Source: Channa striata (Eukaryota; Chordata; Actinopteri; Anabantiformes; Channidae). Taken from it: 64,000 nt of DNA. A program made the position numbers and the translations under genes. Position 1 is the stretch's first letter; every line of letters starts with the position of its first letter. Shown here piece by piece: positions 60,901 to 63,075 of the stretch. The DNA lies in assembly GCA_033026295.1 (NCBI GenBank), contig CM065181.1:6419001-6483000 (forward strand). Reading direction: 5' to 3'. A model generated the notes under the pieces. It did not search any database and had not been told where the DNA came from. It saw only the letters and a program-made list of their open reading frames with translations.

Positions 60901-61366
60901 CTATGTTCACCCTTTGCTGGGCAGCCCTGAGTTTGCCTCTCCAGAGTTGGTCCTTGGAGAGCCAGTGTCTCTGACCTCTGACATGTGGAGCCTGGGTGTG
61001 GTGACCTATGTGCTGCTGAGCGGCGCCTCCCCCTTCCTTGATGAGAGCACTGAGGAGACCTGTCTCAACATCTGTCGATTGGACTTCAGCTTCCCCAGGG
61101 ATTACTTTCAGGGCGTCAGCCAGACAGCCTGCGACTTCGTCTGTTTGCTCTTGAGGTCTGATCCCAGCACGAGGCCTCCGGCCGGACTCTGTCTCCAGGA
61201 GCCATGGCTGCAGGCCGGCCTGGCTGACAGCCCGGCCAGAGCTGAGGGATGCCTGGACACCTCCCGCCTCATCTCTTTCATAGACCGGCGGAAACATCAG
61301 ACTGACGCCCGGCCGATCGGAGGAGTCCGAAATTTCATCCAGAGTCGCATTCAGGCCCGAGTTTAA
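19297..61366 (+). CDS. trio: trio: triple functional domain Rho GEF/kinase, 60 exons, stop at 61364-61366
   Basis: Trio is a cytoplasmic scaffold that activates Rho-family GTPases. In studied animals DH1-PH1 acts on Rac1/RhoG and DH2-PH2 on RhoA, guiding axon outgrowth, cell migration and cytoskeletal remodelling. Sixty exons with GT-AG borders join without a stop to give 3059 residues from the first conserved Gly. Approximate domains (that Gly = 1): Sec14-like 9-155, spectrin repeats 160-1240, DH1 1252-1435, PH1 1436-1565, SH3-1 1615-1690, DH2 1935-2119, PH2 2120-2243, Gly/Ser/Pro linker 2244-2501, SH3-2 2505-2575, Ig 2640-2735, kinase 2755-3010. The Ig-to-kinase junction lacks an FN3 domain and the sequence follows TRIO rather than kalirin. 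Both DH domains end in the usual LIKPVQRI.KYQLLLK helix. The kinase keeps its catalytic residues. The initiator exon is not identified here. Which teleost trio paralog this is cannot be told. Confidence 0.97.
19594..19660. repeat. (ATA)n trinucleotide microsatellite, about 22 units
   Basis: Near-perfect ATA/AAT run; produces poly-Ile pseudo-frames on both strands. Confidence 0.97.
19797..19842. repeat. (CA)n microsatellite, about 23 units
   Basis: Perfect CA run. Confidence 0.97.
20085..20255 (+). repeat. (TG)n followed by TTAGGG-like interspersed repeat
   Basis: A TG run (20089-20105) leads into degenerate GTTAGGG/GGTTAGGG words (20113-20195), then CATGTCAATGAGTGTCCTCA near 20215. This arrangement resembles an interspersed repeat I recall as common in percomorph fishes rather than a true telomere. 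Confidence 0.6.
21684..21734. repeat. (AT)n microsatellite
   Basis: Alternating AT interrupted by one TG; palindromic. Confidence 0.95.
21872..21986 (+). CDS. trio: trio exon 2: Sec14-like domain
   Basis: Residues 25-64, phase 1 to 2. Acceptor catcag, donor gtgact. Encodes GGRDRRGGPVLTFPSRSNHD and the DDLRRLIAYLAGIPS helix, as in TRIO. Confidence 0.96.
22440..22563 (+). promoter_or_regulatory. Possible alternative first exon / internal promoter
   Basis: A segment with (CAG)6 and several CpGs ends in a donor-like CCGCAG|gtaaaa. No acceptor precedes it convincingly, which would fit a transcription-start exon. A transcript from here would splice to exon 3 and could initiate at the Met in IVDMRG. 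Speculative. Confidence 0.2.
23039..23094. repeat. (GT)n microsatellite, about 28 units
   Basis: Near-perfect GT run, one of the longest in the window. Confidence 0.97.
23553..23745 (+). CDS. trio: trio exon 3: Sec14-like domain core
   Basis: Residues 64-128, phase 2 to 0. Encodes the highly conserved GFTVIVDMRGSKWDSIKPLL and IHVALIIKPDNFWQKQRTNF segments. Confidence 0.97.
23746..25880 (+). other. Intron 3
   Basis: 2.1 kb. No repeat family recognised. A 111-codon frame at 25080-25415 lacks splice signals or familiar motifs and is treated as chance. Confidence 0.75.
25881..25985 (+). CDS. trio: trio exon 4: end of Sec14-like domain
   Basis: Residues 129-163, phase 0 to 0. Encodes TTMVSLEGLTKVVDPSQLT and ends DYNHEEWIE. 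Confidence 0.97.
26242..26438 (+). CDS. trio: trio exon 5: first spectrin repeat
   Basis: Residues 164-229, phase 0 to 2. Begins VRVAFEEFSGHATQMLARLE; helical, spectrin-repeat-like, as in TRIO. Confidence 0.96.
26638..26887 (+). CDS. trio: trio exon 6: spectrin repeats 1-2 with Gly/Ser insertion
   Basis: Residues 229-312, phase 2 to 0. Opens LLQRIQSSESF and closes LFEQDAEK. Between them lies a Gly/Ser-rich run (GGSGGSSSSSSG, from GGC/AGC repeats at about 26690-26730) longer than the NSGSG of human TRIO. Donor is the weak gtcggt. Confidence 0.95.
26888..27653 (+). other. Intron 6
   Basis: 766 bp; nothing beyond unremarkable intronic sequence seen. Confidence 0.8.
27654..27776 (+). CDS. trio: trio exon 7: spectrin repeat
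   Basis: Residues 313-353, phase 0 to 0, 41 codons. Encodes MFDWIMHNKGLFLAGYTEIG through HNHFAMNCM. Confidence 0.97.
27777..28256 (+). other. Intron 7
   Basis: 480 bp; no feature recognised. Confidence 0.8.
28257..28448 (+). CDS. trio: trio exon 8: spectrin repeat
   Basis: Residues 354-417, phase 0 to 0. Encodes NVYVNINRIMSVGNRLLESG and EQEWKAFAAALDERSTLLEM. Confidence 0.97.
28449..29771 (+). other. Intron 8
   Basis: 1.3 kb; includes a degenerate interspersed repeat at 28618-28830. Otherwise nothing recognised. Confidence 0.75.
28618..28830 (+). mobile_element. Degenerate teleost interspersed repeat (SINE-like)
   Basis: GCAGGGTGGCAGAGGGGCTG, then TTTGCATGTTCACCCTGGT, TTCAAAGTTGCCC and TGTCTCTCTGTGT follow in the order found in a very common fish repeat with a tRNA-like head. 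Old copy with many substitutions. Confidence 0.55.
29772..29903 (+). CDS. trio: trio exon 9: spectrin repeat
   Basis: Residues 418-461, phase 0 to 0. Encodes YMSNVDSWCKACGEVDLPSE and AIHHHQGLYEHI. Confidence 0.97.
30141..30371 (+). CDS. trio: trio exon 10: spectrin repeat
   Basis: Residues 462-538, phase 0 to 0. Encodes VSQDGKALLDKLQRPLTPSS and HRKVRLHQRLQLCVFQQDVQ. The exon itself begins with GTAAG right after the acceptor CAG, a sequence that mimics a donor. Confidence 0.97.
30372..31023 (+). other. Intron 10
   Basis: 652 bp; contains an old SINE (30490-30650). Confidence 0.75.
30490..30650 (+). mobile_element. Degenerate tRNA-derived SINE
   Basis: tRNA-like head (GTAGCCTGCTGGTTAGAAGA ... 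AAGGCTAAATCCC) and a tail TTTGGATAAATCCCTAAAAT-GTAAATG about 60 bp later match the fish SINE pattern. Confidence 0.5.
31024..31146 (+). CDS. trio: trio exon 11: spectrin repeat
   Basis: Residues 539-579, phase 0 to 0. Encodes VLDWIENHGEAFLSKHTGVG then KSLHRARALQKRHEDFEEV, identical to the mammalian TRIO text I recall. Confidence 0.97.
31147..32147 (+). other. Intron 11
   Basis: 1.0 kb, very AT-rich; no element recognised. A pyrimidine-rich 250-bp block precedes exon 12. Confidence 0.75.
32148..32339 (+). CDS. trio: trio exon 12: spectrin repeat
   Basis: Residues 580-643, phase 0 to 0. Encodes NTYTNADKLLEAAEQLAQTG and VEQRKVLLDMSVAFHTHVKE. Confidence 0.97.
32340..32891 (+). other. Intron 12
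   Basis: 552 bp; nothing recognised. Confidence 0.8.
32892..33061 (+). CDS. trio: trio exon 13: spectrin repeat
   Basis: Residues 644-700, phase 0 to 2. Encodes LWTWLEELQKELLDDVYAES and IKEGEDLIQQLR. Confidence 0.97.
33930..33959. repeat. (TG)n microsatellite
   Basis: Perfect run of 15 units. Confidence 0.95.
34919..34940. repeat. (GAT)n microsatellite
   Basis: About seven GAT units. Confidence 0.9.
35411..35585 (+). CDS. trio: trio exon 14: spectrin repeat
   Basis: Residues 700-758, phase 2 to 0. Encodes DSAISSNKTPHNSSINHIES and ERKIKLELFLQLRIFERDAI. Confidence 0.97.
35817..36012 (+). CDS. trio: trio exon 15: spectrin repeat
   Basis: Residues 759-823, phase 0 to 1. Encodes IISDLESWNEELTGQMNDFD and IHQGQELLQYVNEVQAS. 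Confidence 0.97.
36982..38912 (+). mobile_element. Internally deleted BEL/Pao-like LTR retrotransposon
   Basis: A roughly 72-bp direct repeat (36982-37054 and 38841-38912, about three-quarters identical, both ending GTGTCTTGAAA) looks like the inner part of diverged LTRs. Inside, 37150-37910 carries a gag-like region in the same orientation as trio, with AKRLLKEHFGNEYKV, then a frame-shifted VSKLPYKLRE, then FKELVEFENTQ, then a decayed zinc-knuckle-like part. At 38287-38680 the integrase C-terminal region appears (RWRQVQYMADFFWKNW, then SSWVIGKIIHTTKDEHG). The protease, reverse transcriptase and most of integrase are missing. Stops and frameshifts show that it is dead. The outer LTR limits are not resolved. 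Confidence 0.75.
38916..38953 (+). mobile_element. SINE tail scrap
   Basis: GTAAGTCTGTTTGGATAAAA-GTGTCTAAATGTACAG resembles the fish SINE tail. It lies between the 3' repeat of the BEL/Pao relic and the hAT MITE. Confidence 0.45.
38961..39385. mobile_element. hAT-type MITE, 425 bp, with 8-bp target site duplication
   Basis: Starts CAGTGTTTCTCAATT; its end is the reverse complement of CAGTGCTTCTCAAAT (13 of 15 match). The octamer GGTTAGGT flanks both ends (38953-38960 and 39386-39393). The CAGTGTTTCTCAA terminus is typical of hAT elements. A GC-rich inner block (CGCCCCCCGCCGCCGCG) is unusual for this region. The 94-codon frame at 39111-39395 lies within it and is not thought to be a gene. Confidence 0.9.
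39680..39775 (+). pseudogene. Tc1/mariner-like transposase scrap
   Basis: One frame reads KNVLWIDESKVEFVE then stops. This matches the region around the second catalytic Asp of Tc1-like transposases (NVLWSDESKF-type). Surrounding text to about 40110 may be further decayed transposon, but no inverted repeats were found. Confidence 0.5.
40284..40450 (+). CDS. trio: trio exon 16: spectrin repeat
   Basis: Residues 823-879, phase 1 to 0. Encodes VELLCDRDVDMATRVQDLLE and HLEQCVQLRHLQAEVKQ. Confidence 0.97.
40589..40708 (+). CDS. trio: trio exon 17: spectrin repeat
   Basis: Residues 880-919, phase 0 to 0. Encodes VLGWIRNGESMLNAGLITAS and REHEQFQHAIE. Confidence 0.97.
40822..41013 (+). CDS. trio: trio exon 18: spectrin repeat
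   Basis: Residues 920-983, phase 0 to 0. Encodes KTHQSALQVQQKAEALLQAN and KLVNASVAFYKTSEQ. Confidence 0.97.
41095..41244 (+). CDS. trio: trio exon 19: spectrin repeat
   Basis: Residues 984-1033, phase 0 to 0. Encodes VCSVLESLEQEYKREEDWCG and ISKHLEQKEAFLK. Donor is the weaker gttaga. Confidence 0.97.
41333..41447 (+). CDS. trio: trio exon 20: spectrin repeat
   Basis: Residues 1034-1071, phase 0 to 1. Encodes ACTLARRNADVFLKYMHRNS and KAPEQQVK. Confidence 0.97.
41448..42036 (+). other. Intron 20
   Basis: 589 bp; nothing recognised. Confidence 0.8.
42037..42152 (+). CDS. trio: trio exon 21: spectrin repeat
   Basis: Residues 1072-1110, phase 1 to 0. Encodes ILNELLQRENRVLHFWTMRK and CQQYVVFERSAKQ. 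Confidence 0.97.
42267..42389 (+). CDS. trio: trio exon 22: spectrin repeat (weak splice sites)
   Basis: Residues 1111-1151, phase 0 to 0, 41 codons. Encodes ALEWIHDTGEFYLSTHTSTG and HEDFHITAK. The acceptor (gtgactgtgggattag) has almost no pyrimidine tract and the donor is gttggc, so this in-frame exon may be skipped at times. Confidence 0.96.
42403..42420. repeat. Short (CA)n run in intron 22
   Basis: About nine CA units inside an 86-bp intron. Confidence 0.9.
42476..42670 (+). CDS. trio: trio exon 23: last spectrin repeat
   Basis: Residues 1152-1216, phase 0 to 0. Encodes QTKERVKLLIQLADGFCEKG and SLEKALGISSDSNKA. Confidence 0.97.
42814..42929 (+). CDS. trio: trio exon 24: linker into DH1
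   Basis: Residues 1217-1255, phase 0 to 2. Encodes SKDLQLDIIPATAPGSEVKL and NEEKRKSARRKE. Confidence 0.97.
42930..43796 (+). other. Intron 24
   Basis: 867 bp; nothing recognised. Confidence 0.8.
43797..43863 (+). CDS. trio: trio exon 25: DH1 start
   Basis: Residues 1255-1277, phase 2 to 0. Encodes FIMAELIQTEKAYVRDLREC, the CR1 helix of a Dbl-homology GEF domain, with its conserved Glu. Confidence 0.97.
43991..44100 (+). CDS. trio: trio exon 26: DH1
   Basis: Residues 1278-1314, phase 0 to 2. Encodes TYLWEMTSGVEEIPPGIINK and IIFGNMQDLYEFHH. Confidence 0.97.
44339..44408 (+). CDS. trio: trio exon 27: DH1
   Basis: Residues 1314-1337, phase 2 to 0. Encodes [20 protein letters not shown] then VTW. 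Confidence 0.97.
44702..44791 (+). CDS. trio: trio exon 28: DH1
   Basis: Residues 1338-1367, phase 0 to 0. Encodes ADKFQMYVNYCKNKPDSTQL. Confidence 0.97.
44881..44973 (+). CDS. trio: trio exon 29: DH1 catalytic helix
   Basis: Residues 1368-1398, phase 0 to 0. Encodes SSYLIKPVQRITKYQLLLK, the CR3 helix that contacts the GTPase. Confidence 0.98.
45060..45171 (+). CDS. trio: trio exon 30: DH1 end, TG-repeat acceptor
   Basis: Residues 1399-1435, phase 0 to 1. Encodes ELLTCCEEGKGEIKDGLEVM and NDAMHLSMLE. The acceptor AG directly follows a (TG)8 run (45041-45056) instead of a normal pyrimidine tract. Skipping the 112-nt exon would shift the frame. Confidence 0.97.
45298..45488 (+). CDS. trio: trio exon 31: PH1
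   Basis: Residues 1436-1499, phase 1 to 0. Encodes FDENIESQGELILQESFQVW and RERHLFLFEMSLVFSKEV, the first strands of the PH domain. Confidence 0.97.
45489..45811 (+). other. Intron 31
   Basis: 323 bp; nothing recognised. Confidence 0.8.
45812..45913 (+). CDS. trio: trio exon 32: PH1
   Basis: Residues 1500-1533, phase 0 to 0. Encodes TSELGVTEHVEGDPCKFALW then VGRTPTSDNKIVLK. Confidence 0.97.
45914..48927 (+). other. Intron 32
   Basis: 3.0 kb; includes short (CA)n near 46849-46862 and a SINE tail fragment (48160-48260). No alternative terminal exon recognised. Confidence 0.7.
48160..48260 (+). mobile_element. SINE tail fragment
   Basis: GATGTGTGTGAATGGGTAAA and TGTAAAGCGCTTCTGATAAG fit the 3' part of a common fish SINE (AAAGCGCTTTGAG...-type). 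Confidence 0.6.
48928..49070 (+). CDS. trio: trio exon 33: PH1 C-terminal helix
   Basis: Residues 1534-1581, phase 0 to 2. Encodes ASSIENKQDWIKHIREVIQE, with the PH-domain Trp, then a basic tail. Confidence 0.97.
49209..49308 (+). CDS. trio: trio exon 34: PH1-SH3 linker
   Basis: Residues 1581-1614, phase 2 to 0. Encodes DGEDLDSQGEGSSQPDTISL and RTSQNTLDSDK. The following intron is only 154 bp and shows no kalirin-7-type STYV terminal exon. Confidence 0.97.
49463..49706 (+). CDS. trio: trio exon 35: first SH3 domain
   Basis: Residues 1615-1695, phase 0 to 1. Encodes ELTVVIHDFMASNSNELSVR, the DWCLVRTTD strand and the EGLVP motif of an SH3 fold. The usual ALYDY is VIHDF, as in TRIO. Confidence 0.97.
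49810..49917 (+). CDS. trio: trio exon 36: linker
   Basis: Residues 1696-1731, phase 1 to 1. Encodes LSVCSNDSIMPGSSATLQPG and SPGPKRPG. Symmetric exon. Confidence 0.96.
50141..50334 (+). CDS. trio: trio exon 37: basic linker
   Basis: Residues 1732-1796, phase 1 to 0. Encodes [20 protein letters not shown], a Lys-rich segment (KKLAHKHKKSREVRK), then DDSAATPQDETVEE. Confidence 0.97.
50335..50427 (+). other. Intron 37, 93 bp and stop-free in the trio frame
   Basis: Length is a multiple of three and there is no in-frame stop. Retention would insert 31 mostly hydrophobic, Cys-rich residues. See findings. Confidence 0.85.
50428..50598 (+). CDS. trio: trio exon 38: acidic/Pro linker
   Basis: Residues 1797-1853, phase 0 to 0. 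Encodes [20 protein letters not shown] and [20 protein letters not shown]. Confidence 0.97.
50599..53285 (+). other. Intron 38
   Basis: 2.7 kb; mostly AT-rich with pyrimidine-rich blocks. One exon-like segment (53173-53235, bounded by gtag and gtt) is discussed in findings. Confidence 0.7.
53286..53381 (+). CDS. trio: trio exon 39: linker
   Basis: Residues 1854-1885, phase 0 to 0. Encodes [20 protein letters not shown] then KM. Confidence 0.97.
53636..53784 (+). CDS. trio: trio exon 40: linker into DH2
   Basis: Residues 1886-1935, phase 0 to 2. Encodes ALEDRPSSLSVEQGDSSSPS and a Ser-rich stretch, ending in RRTSVLKKR. Confidence 0.97.
53904..53970 (+). CDS. trio: trio exon 41: DH2 start
   Basis: Residues 1935-1957, phase 2 to 0. 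Encodes LLELVETERDYVRDLGLVVE, the CR1 helix of the second GEF domain. Confidence 0.97.
54173..54276 (+). CDS. trio: trio exon 42: DH2
   Basis: Residues 1958-1992, phase 0 to 2. Encodes GYMSRMKEEGVPDDMKGKDK and IVFGNIHQIYDWHK. Confidence 0.97.
54372..54441 (+). CDS. trio: trio exon 43: DH2
   Basis: Residues 1992-2015, phase 2 to 0. Encodes FFLCELEKCLEDPDRLGPLF. Donor is gttcac. Confidence 0.97.
54534..54623 (+). CDS. trio: trio exon 44: DH2
   Basis: Residues 2016-2045, phase 0 to 0. Encodes ERRLNMYVVYCQNKPKSEHI. Confidence 0.97.
54696..54788 (+). CDS. trio: trio exon 45: DH2 catalytic helix
   Basis: Residues 2046-2076, phase 0 to 0. Encodes ITDLLIKPVQRIMKYQLLLK. It follows a 72-bp intron, the shortest in the gene. 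Donor is gtttgt. Confidence 0.98.
54924..54974 (+). CDS. trio: trio exon 46: DH2
   Basis: Residues 2077-2093, phase 0 to 0, 17 codons. Encodes DFLKHSKKAGLESVELE. Confidence 0.96.
55072..55149 (+). CDS. trio: trio exon 47: DH2 end
   Basis: Residues 2094-2119, phase 0 to 0. Encodes KAVEVMCIVPKRCNDMMNVG then RLQGFD. Confidence 0.97.
55297..55488 (+). CDS. trio: trio exon 48: PH2
   Basis: Residues 2120-2183, phase 0 to 0. Encodes GKIVAQGRLLLQDTFMVSDP and RRVFLFEQLVIFSEPLDKKK. Confidence 0.97.
55489..55887 (+). other. Intron 48
   Basis: 399 bp; nothing recognised. Confidence 0.8.
55888..56068 (+). CDS. trio: trio exon 49: PH2 end
   Basis: Residues 2184-2243, phase 0 to 1. Encodes VSCLGLEENVEGDPCKFILT and the C-terminal PH helix around REVWTLQISQILESQRNFLN. 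Confidence 0.97.
56166..56429 (+). CDS. trio: trio exon 50: Gly/Ser-rich linker
   Basis: Residues 2244-2331, phase 1 to 1. Encodes ALTSPIEYQRNHVGASGGSC, a Gly/Ser-rich run and RRPSRIPQPSRLPQPLRHHP. The Gly-rich block has the same position as in mammalian TRIO. Confidence 0.96.
56518..57026 (+). CDS. trio: trio exon 51: Pro/Ser-rich linker
   Basis: Residues 2332-2501, phase 1 to 0, 509 nt. Contains several proline runs (PPPLLPPGG, LPPPPPSP), GFWSSMPGSPASRPGSFTFP and ends DRMSTCSSASEQSIQSTQSN. Poorly conserved except at its end; probably disordered. Confidence 0.96.
57027..57796 (+). other. Intron 51
   Basis: 770 bp; nothing recognised. Confidence 0.75.
57797..58044 (+). CDS. trio: trio exon 52: second SH3 domain
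   Basis: Residues 2502-2584, phase 0 to 2. Encodes a Ser run, TMLVTQDYMAVKEDEISVIQ, VVQILASNQQNMFLVFRAAT and EGWIPGFVLG. Confidence 0.97.
58284..58422 (+). CDS. trio: trio exon 53: basic linker; tandem TAGTAG acceptor
   Basis: Residues 2584-2630, phase 2 to 0. Encodes SSSWHTSLRIRKKTEKKEKE and ENGYRKSREGLANKVSVK. Acceptors end at 58280 and 58283; the second gives the TRIO-like KKSSSW, and the first also stays in frame (NRKSSSW). Confidence 0.95.
58519..58546 (+). CDS. trio: trio exon 54: 28-nt microexon
   Basis: Residues 2631-2639, phase 0 to 1. Encodes LLNPNYIYD, identical to mammalian TRIO. Below the size most gene finders report. Confidence 0.95.
58686..58848 (+). CDS. trio: trio exon 55: Ig-like domain, first half
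   Basis: Residues 2640-2694, phase 1 to 2. Encodes VPPEFLIPLTDVTCDNGECV and LRCKVCGRPRATVTWKGP, with the B-strand Cys and the C-strand Trp. Confidence 0.97.
58966..59087 (+). CDS. trio: trio exon 56: Ig-like domain, second half
   Basis: Residues 2694-2734, phase 2 to 1. Encodes DTGEATLRIIGVASEDDGVY, then TCVATNDLG with the second Ig Cys and the DDGVYTC motif. Confidence 0.97.
59211..59289 (+). CDS. trio: trio exon 57: Ig-kinase junction; tandem CAGCAG acceptor
   Basis: Residues 2735-2761, phase 1 to 2. Encodes DGIRVSWKDNFESHYTEVVE then LGR. Acceptors at 59210 and 59213 are three bases apart, so one Ala may be present or absent. The direct run from Ig to kinase without FN3 identifies TRIO rather than kalirin. 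Confidence 0.96.
59470..59670 (+). CDS. trio: trio exon 58: kinase N-lobe
   Basis: Residues 2761-2828, phase 2 to 2. Contains the Gly-rich loop GRGRFSVVKRC, the ATP-binding Lys in TVAVKHVNKK and the hinge strand SSYILVLEM. Confidence 0.97.
59795..59933 (+). CDS. trio: trio exon 59: kinase catalytic loop
   Basis: Residues 2828-2874, phase 2 to 0. Encodes ADQGRLLDYIVSWGNLTEEK and LHNCRIVHLDIK. The usual HRD is HLD as in TRIO, and the catalytic Asp is kept. Confidence 0.97.
59934..60808 (+). other. Intron 59
   Basis: 875 bp; contains a SINE tail (60074-60130). Confidence 0.8.
60074..60130 (+). mobile_element. SINE tail fragment
   Basis: GTAAGTCGCTTTGGATTAAA followed by GCGTCTGCCAATGATTAAAT is the canonical fish SINE tail. 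Confidence 0.75.
60809..61366 (+). CDS. trio: trio exon 60: kinase C-lobe and stop
   Basis: Residues 2875-3059 and TAA at 61364-61366. Contains PENLL, the LTDFGDAVQL activation-segment start, SPE in place of APE, and SLTSDMWSLGVVTYVLLSG. It ends in RRKHQTDARPIGGVRNF then IQSRIQARV, close to TRIO's C terminus. Confidence 0.97.
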   Translation, partial: PENLLVAHTASSQPVVKLTDFGDAVQLNSAHYVHPLLGSPEFASPELVLGEPVSLTSDMWSLGVVTYVLLSGASPFLDESTEETCLNICRLDFSFPRDYFQGVSQTACDFVCLLLRSDPSTRPPAGLCLQEPWLQAGLADSPARAEGCLDTSRLISFIDRRKHQTDARPIGGVRNFIQSRIQARV

Positions 61367-62544
61367 AGCCTGAGGAGAGATTTAAAACTCCAAAACAACC
61401 TTCAGTCCATACTGCCTCATCAATTTGACAAGGTGGAACAAATTAGGAAAAACCGAACACACTTCGGGTTGTTGTGCAGGGCTGAGGCTGTAAAGGCTGC
61501 AGGTTCCTCTGAATTTGAGCATCTTGATCGTGCTGATGGAAAAGAAGGAGAAACTGTAAATGCTGATCTTATCCTCTCTCACAGAACGGTGATCTAGAAG
61601 CCCTGTAGTCCCTTCACCCATTAAATGTAGACCTGTTGAGGTCTTAAGCCAATCGTCCCTGAGAACAGTGTTCTCAGCAATCACAGAAAGTCATGGATGC
61701 CCCTGTCTACTGCTGCTTGCTGGTTTCAACTCAACCGATTTTGTAATTAAATGAACAAAACTCTTAAAAATATTATGAAGTAATTTATTTTGCAGGAGTT
61801 AAACCTGATCAGAAGAGCCAACTGACACCACTGCACACGTGCAGAGCTTTCAGGAGAAAGTGATGCCAACAAGCTAGTGATAGCGCTGAGAGCTGCCCTC
61901 CCTTTTGTTACTAGGGAGGAACACAGACATTGTGTTTTTGCTCTTTTACACTGATCCTGTAACTCAGAAACTTTTGAGAAGTGTCCCTTTCTTATGGAAA
62001 CAATGTATAGAAAGGAAACGTACTGTGTCTACATTTCAATGGGGAACAAAAAGTTTCATCATTTGAAAGTTGCCGTGCTACTTTGGACCCTGTAGACAGT
62101 GATTGCGCTTCTTGACTTTGAGACATTTATACGTGCGATCAGAGCTTTTTGATGGCTGCGCTTAAATACTGTACGTAATCTAAGATACCATGATCATCAT
62201 ATCGCAAGTAACAATGCTGCAATGTCTAAATAATAGACATCCATTGTTTGCTTTACCTAGAACAAACGTGTGTTGCGCAGAGATGTTTAAGCCTTATCCT
62301 GTATATAGACTTCTGACGTTCCCCTCACATTCACATTGAACTCTTGCTTTTGGACGGCAGGAGGAGAGACTGCTGGAGCCTCAGTTGGTAGCAGTGATTG
62401 CCAATCAGATGGTAGTGAATGTGGAGGCAGAGGAAGACGAATTACTGTAAATGCACTCATTGTATGTTATGTTTGATTATTATGTGCAATGTTGCAGCTT
62501 TAACATTTTATGCAACTATTTATGAAGACATCTGTTGTATCTGT

Positions 62545-62550
62545 AATAAA
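62545..62550 (+). promoter_or_regulatory. trio: Polyadenylation signal AATAAA (proximal)
   Basis: Exact hexamer, 1.18 kb past the stop; a GT-rich stretch (GTAGTTTGTGTTT) follows about 40 bp later. Confidence 0.55.
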
Positions 62551-62754
62551 TGTAGAGAAAAGCATGTACTTGGTACTGCAAGCACTGCTGGTAGTTTGTG
62601 TTTATTTGATCTTTGAGTGTTATGACTTCTAGGCCAGGCCATGTCAGAGGTCAAAATCTACAATCATGGTTTGATCAAAAATTATTTAACACTTTTTGTA
62701 CTGTATGCCTATGTAGTATTGGTACACCAAAGTTGCTCTAGCTTTATAGTACTT

Positions 62755-62760
62755 AATAAA
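62755..62760 (+). promoter_or_regulatory. trio: Polyadenylation signal AATAAA (middle)
   Basis: AATAAA followed by TTTTATTGTGATTATGTTTC, a good U/GU-rich downstream element. Confidence 0.6.
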
Positions 62761-63047
62761 AGTTTTATTGTGATTATGTTTCACTTGAGTTAGGTAATTT
62801 TGAAATGATTGTTTACACTAGTTAAAAACACTATGTGGGAGGAACACGATAAGTTTGTTCCATCTCCTGTGCACCTAAAAACTCCTGGATAAAAAAAAAA
62901 ATGTAATCGTGTAATTCAGAGAGTGGGGCATCATTTACTTAATGGTGTTCTGTCTTTATGTACAGATAGTCGTTGCCAAAATATTACTTTTATAAATTAC
63001 TGTTCCTTATTTAAAAAAAGAAAAAAATACGAGTGACAAAGCTGGAC

Positions 63048-63053
63048 AATAAA
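63048..63053 (+). promoter_or_regulatory. trio: Polyadenylation signal AATAAA (distal)
   Basis: Exact hexamer about 1.7 kb past the stop. Confidence 0.4.
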
Positions 63054-63075
63054 ACAAGACAGTTATTTTATATCC

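Larger units (their letters stand above)
61367..63075 (+). other. trio: trio 3' untranslated region (end uncertain)
   Basis: Begins after the stop. AATAAA signals at 62545, 62755 and 63048 give three candidate ends. A 30-codon open stretch at 62361-62450 is discussed in findings. Confidence 0.6.

Noticed and set aside
60743..61297. 184-codon minus-strand open frame
   Set aside because: Antisense shadow of the GC-richer last trio exon; no protein family resemblance.
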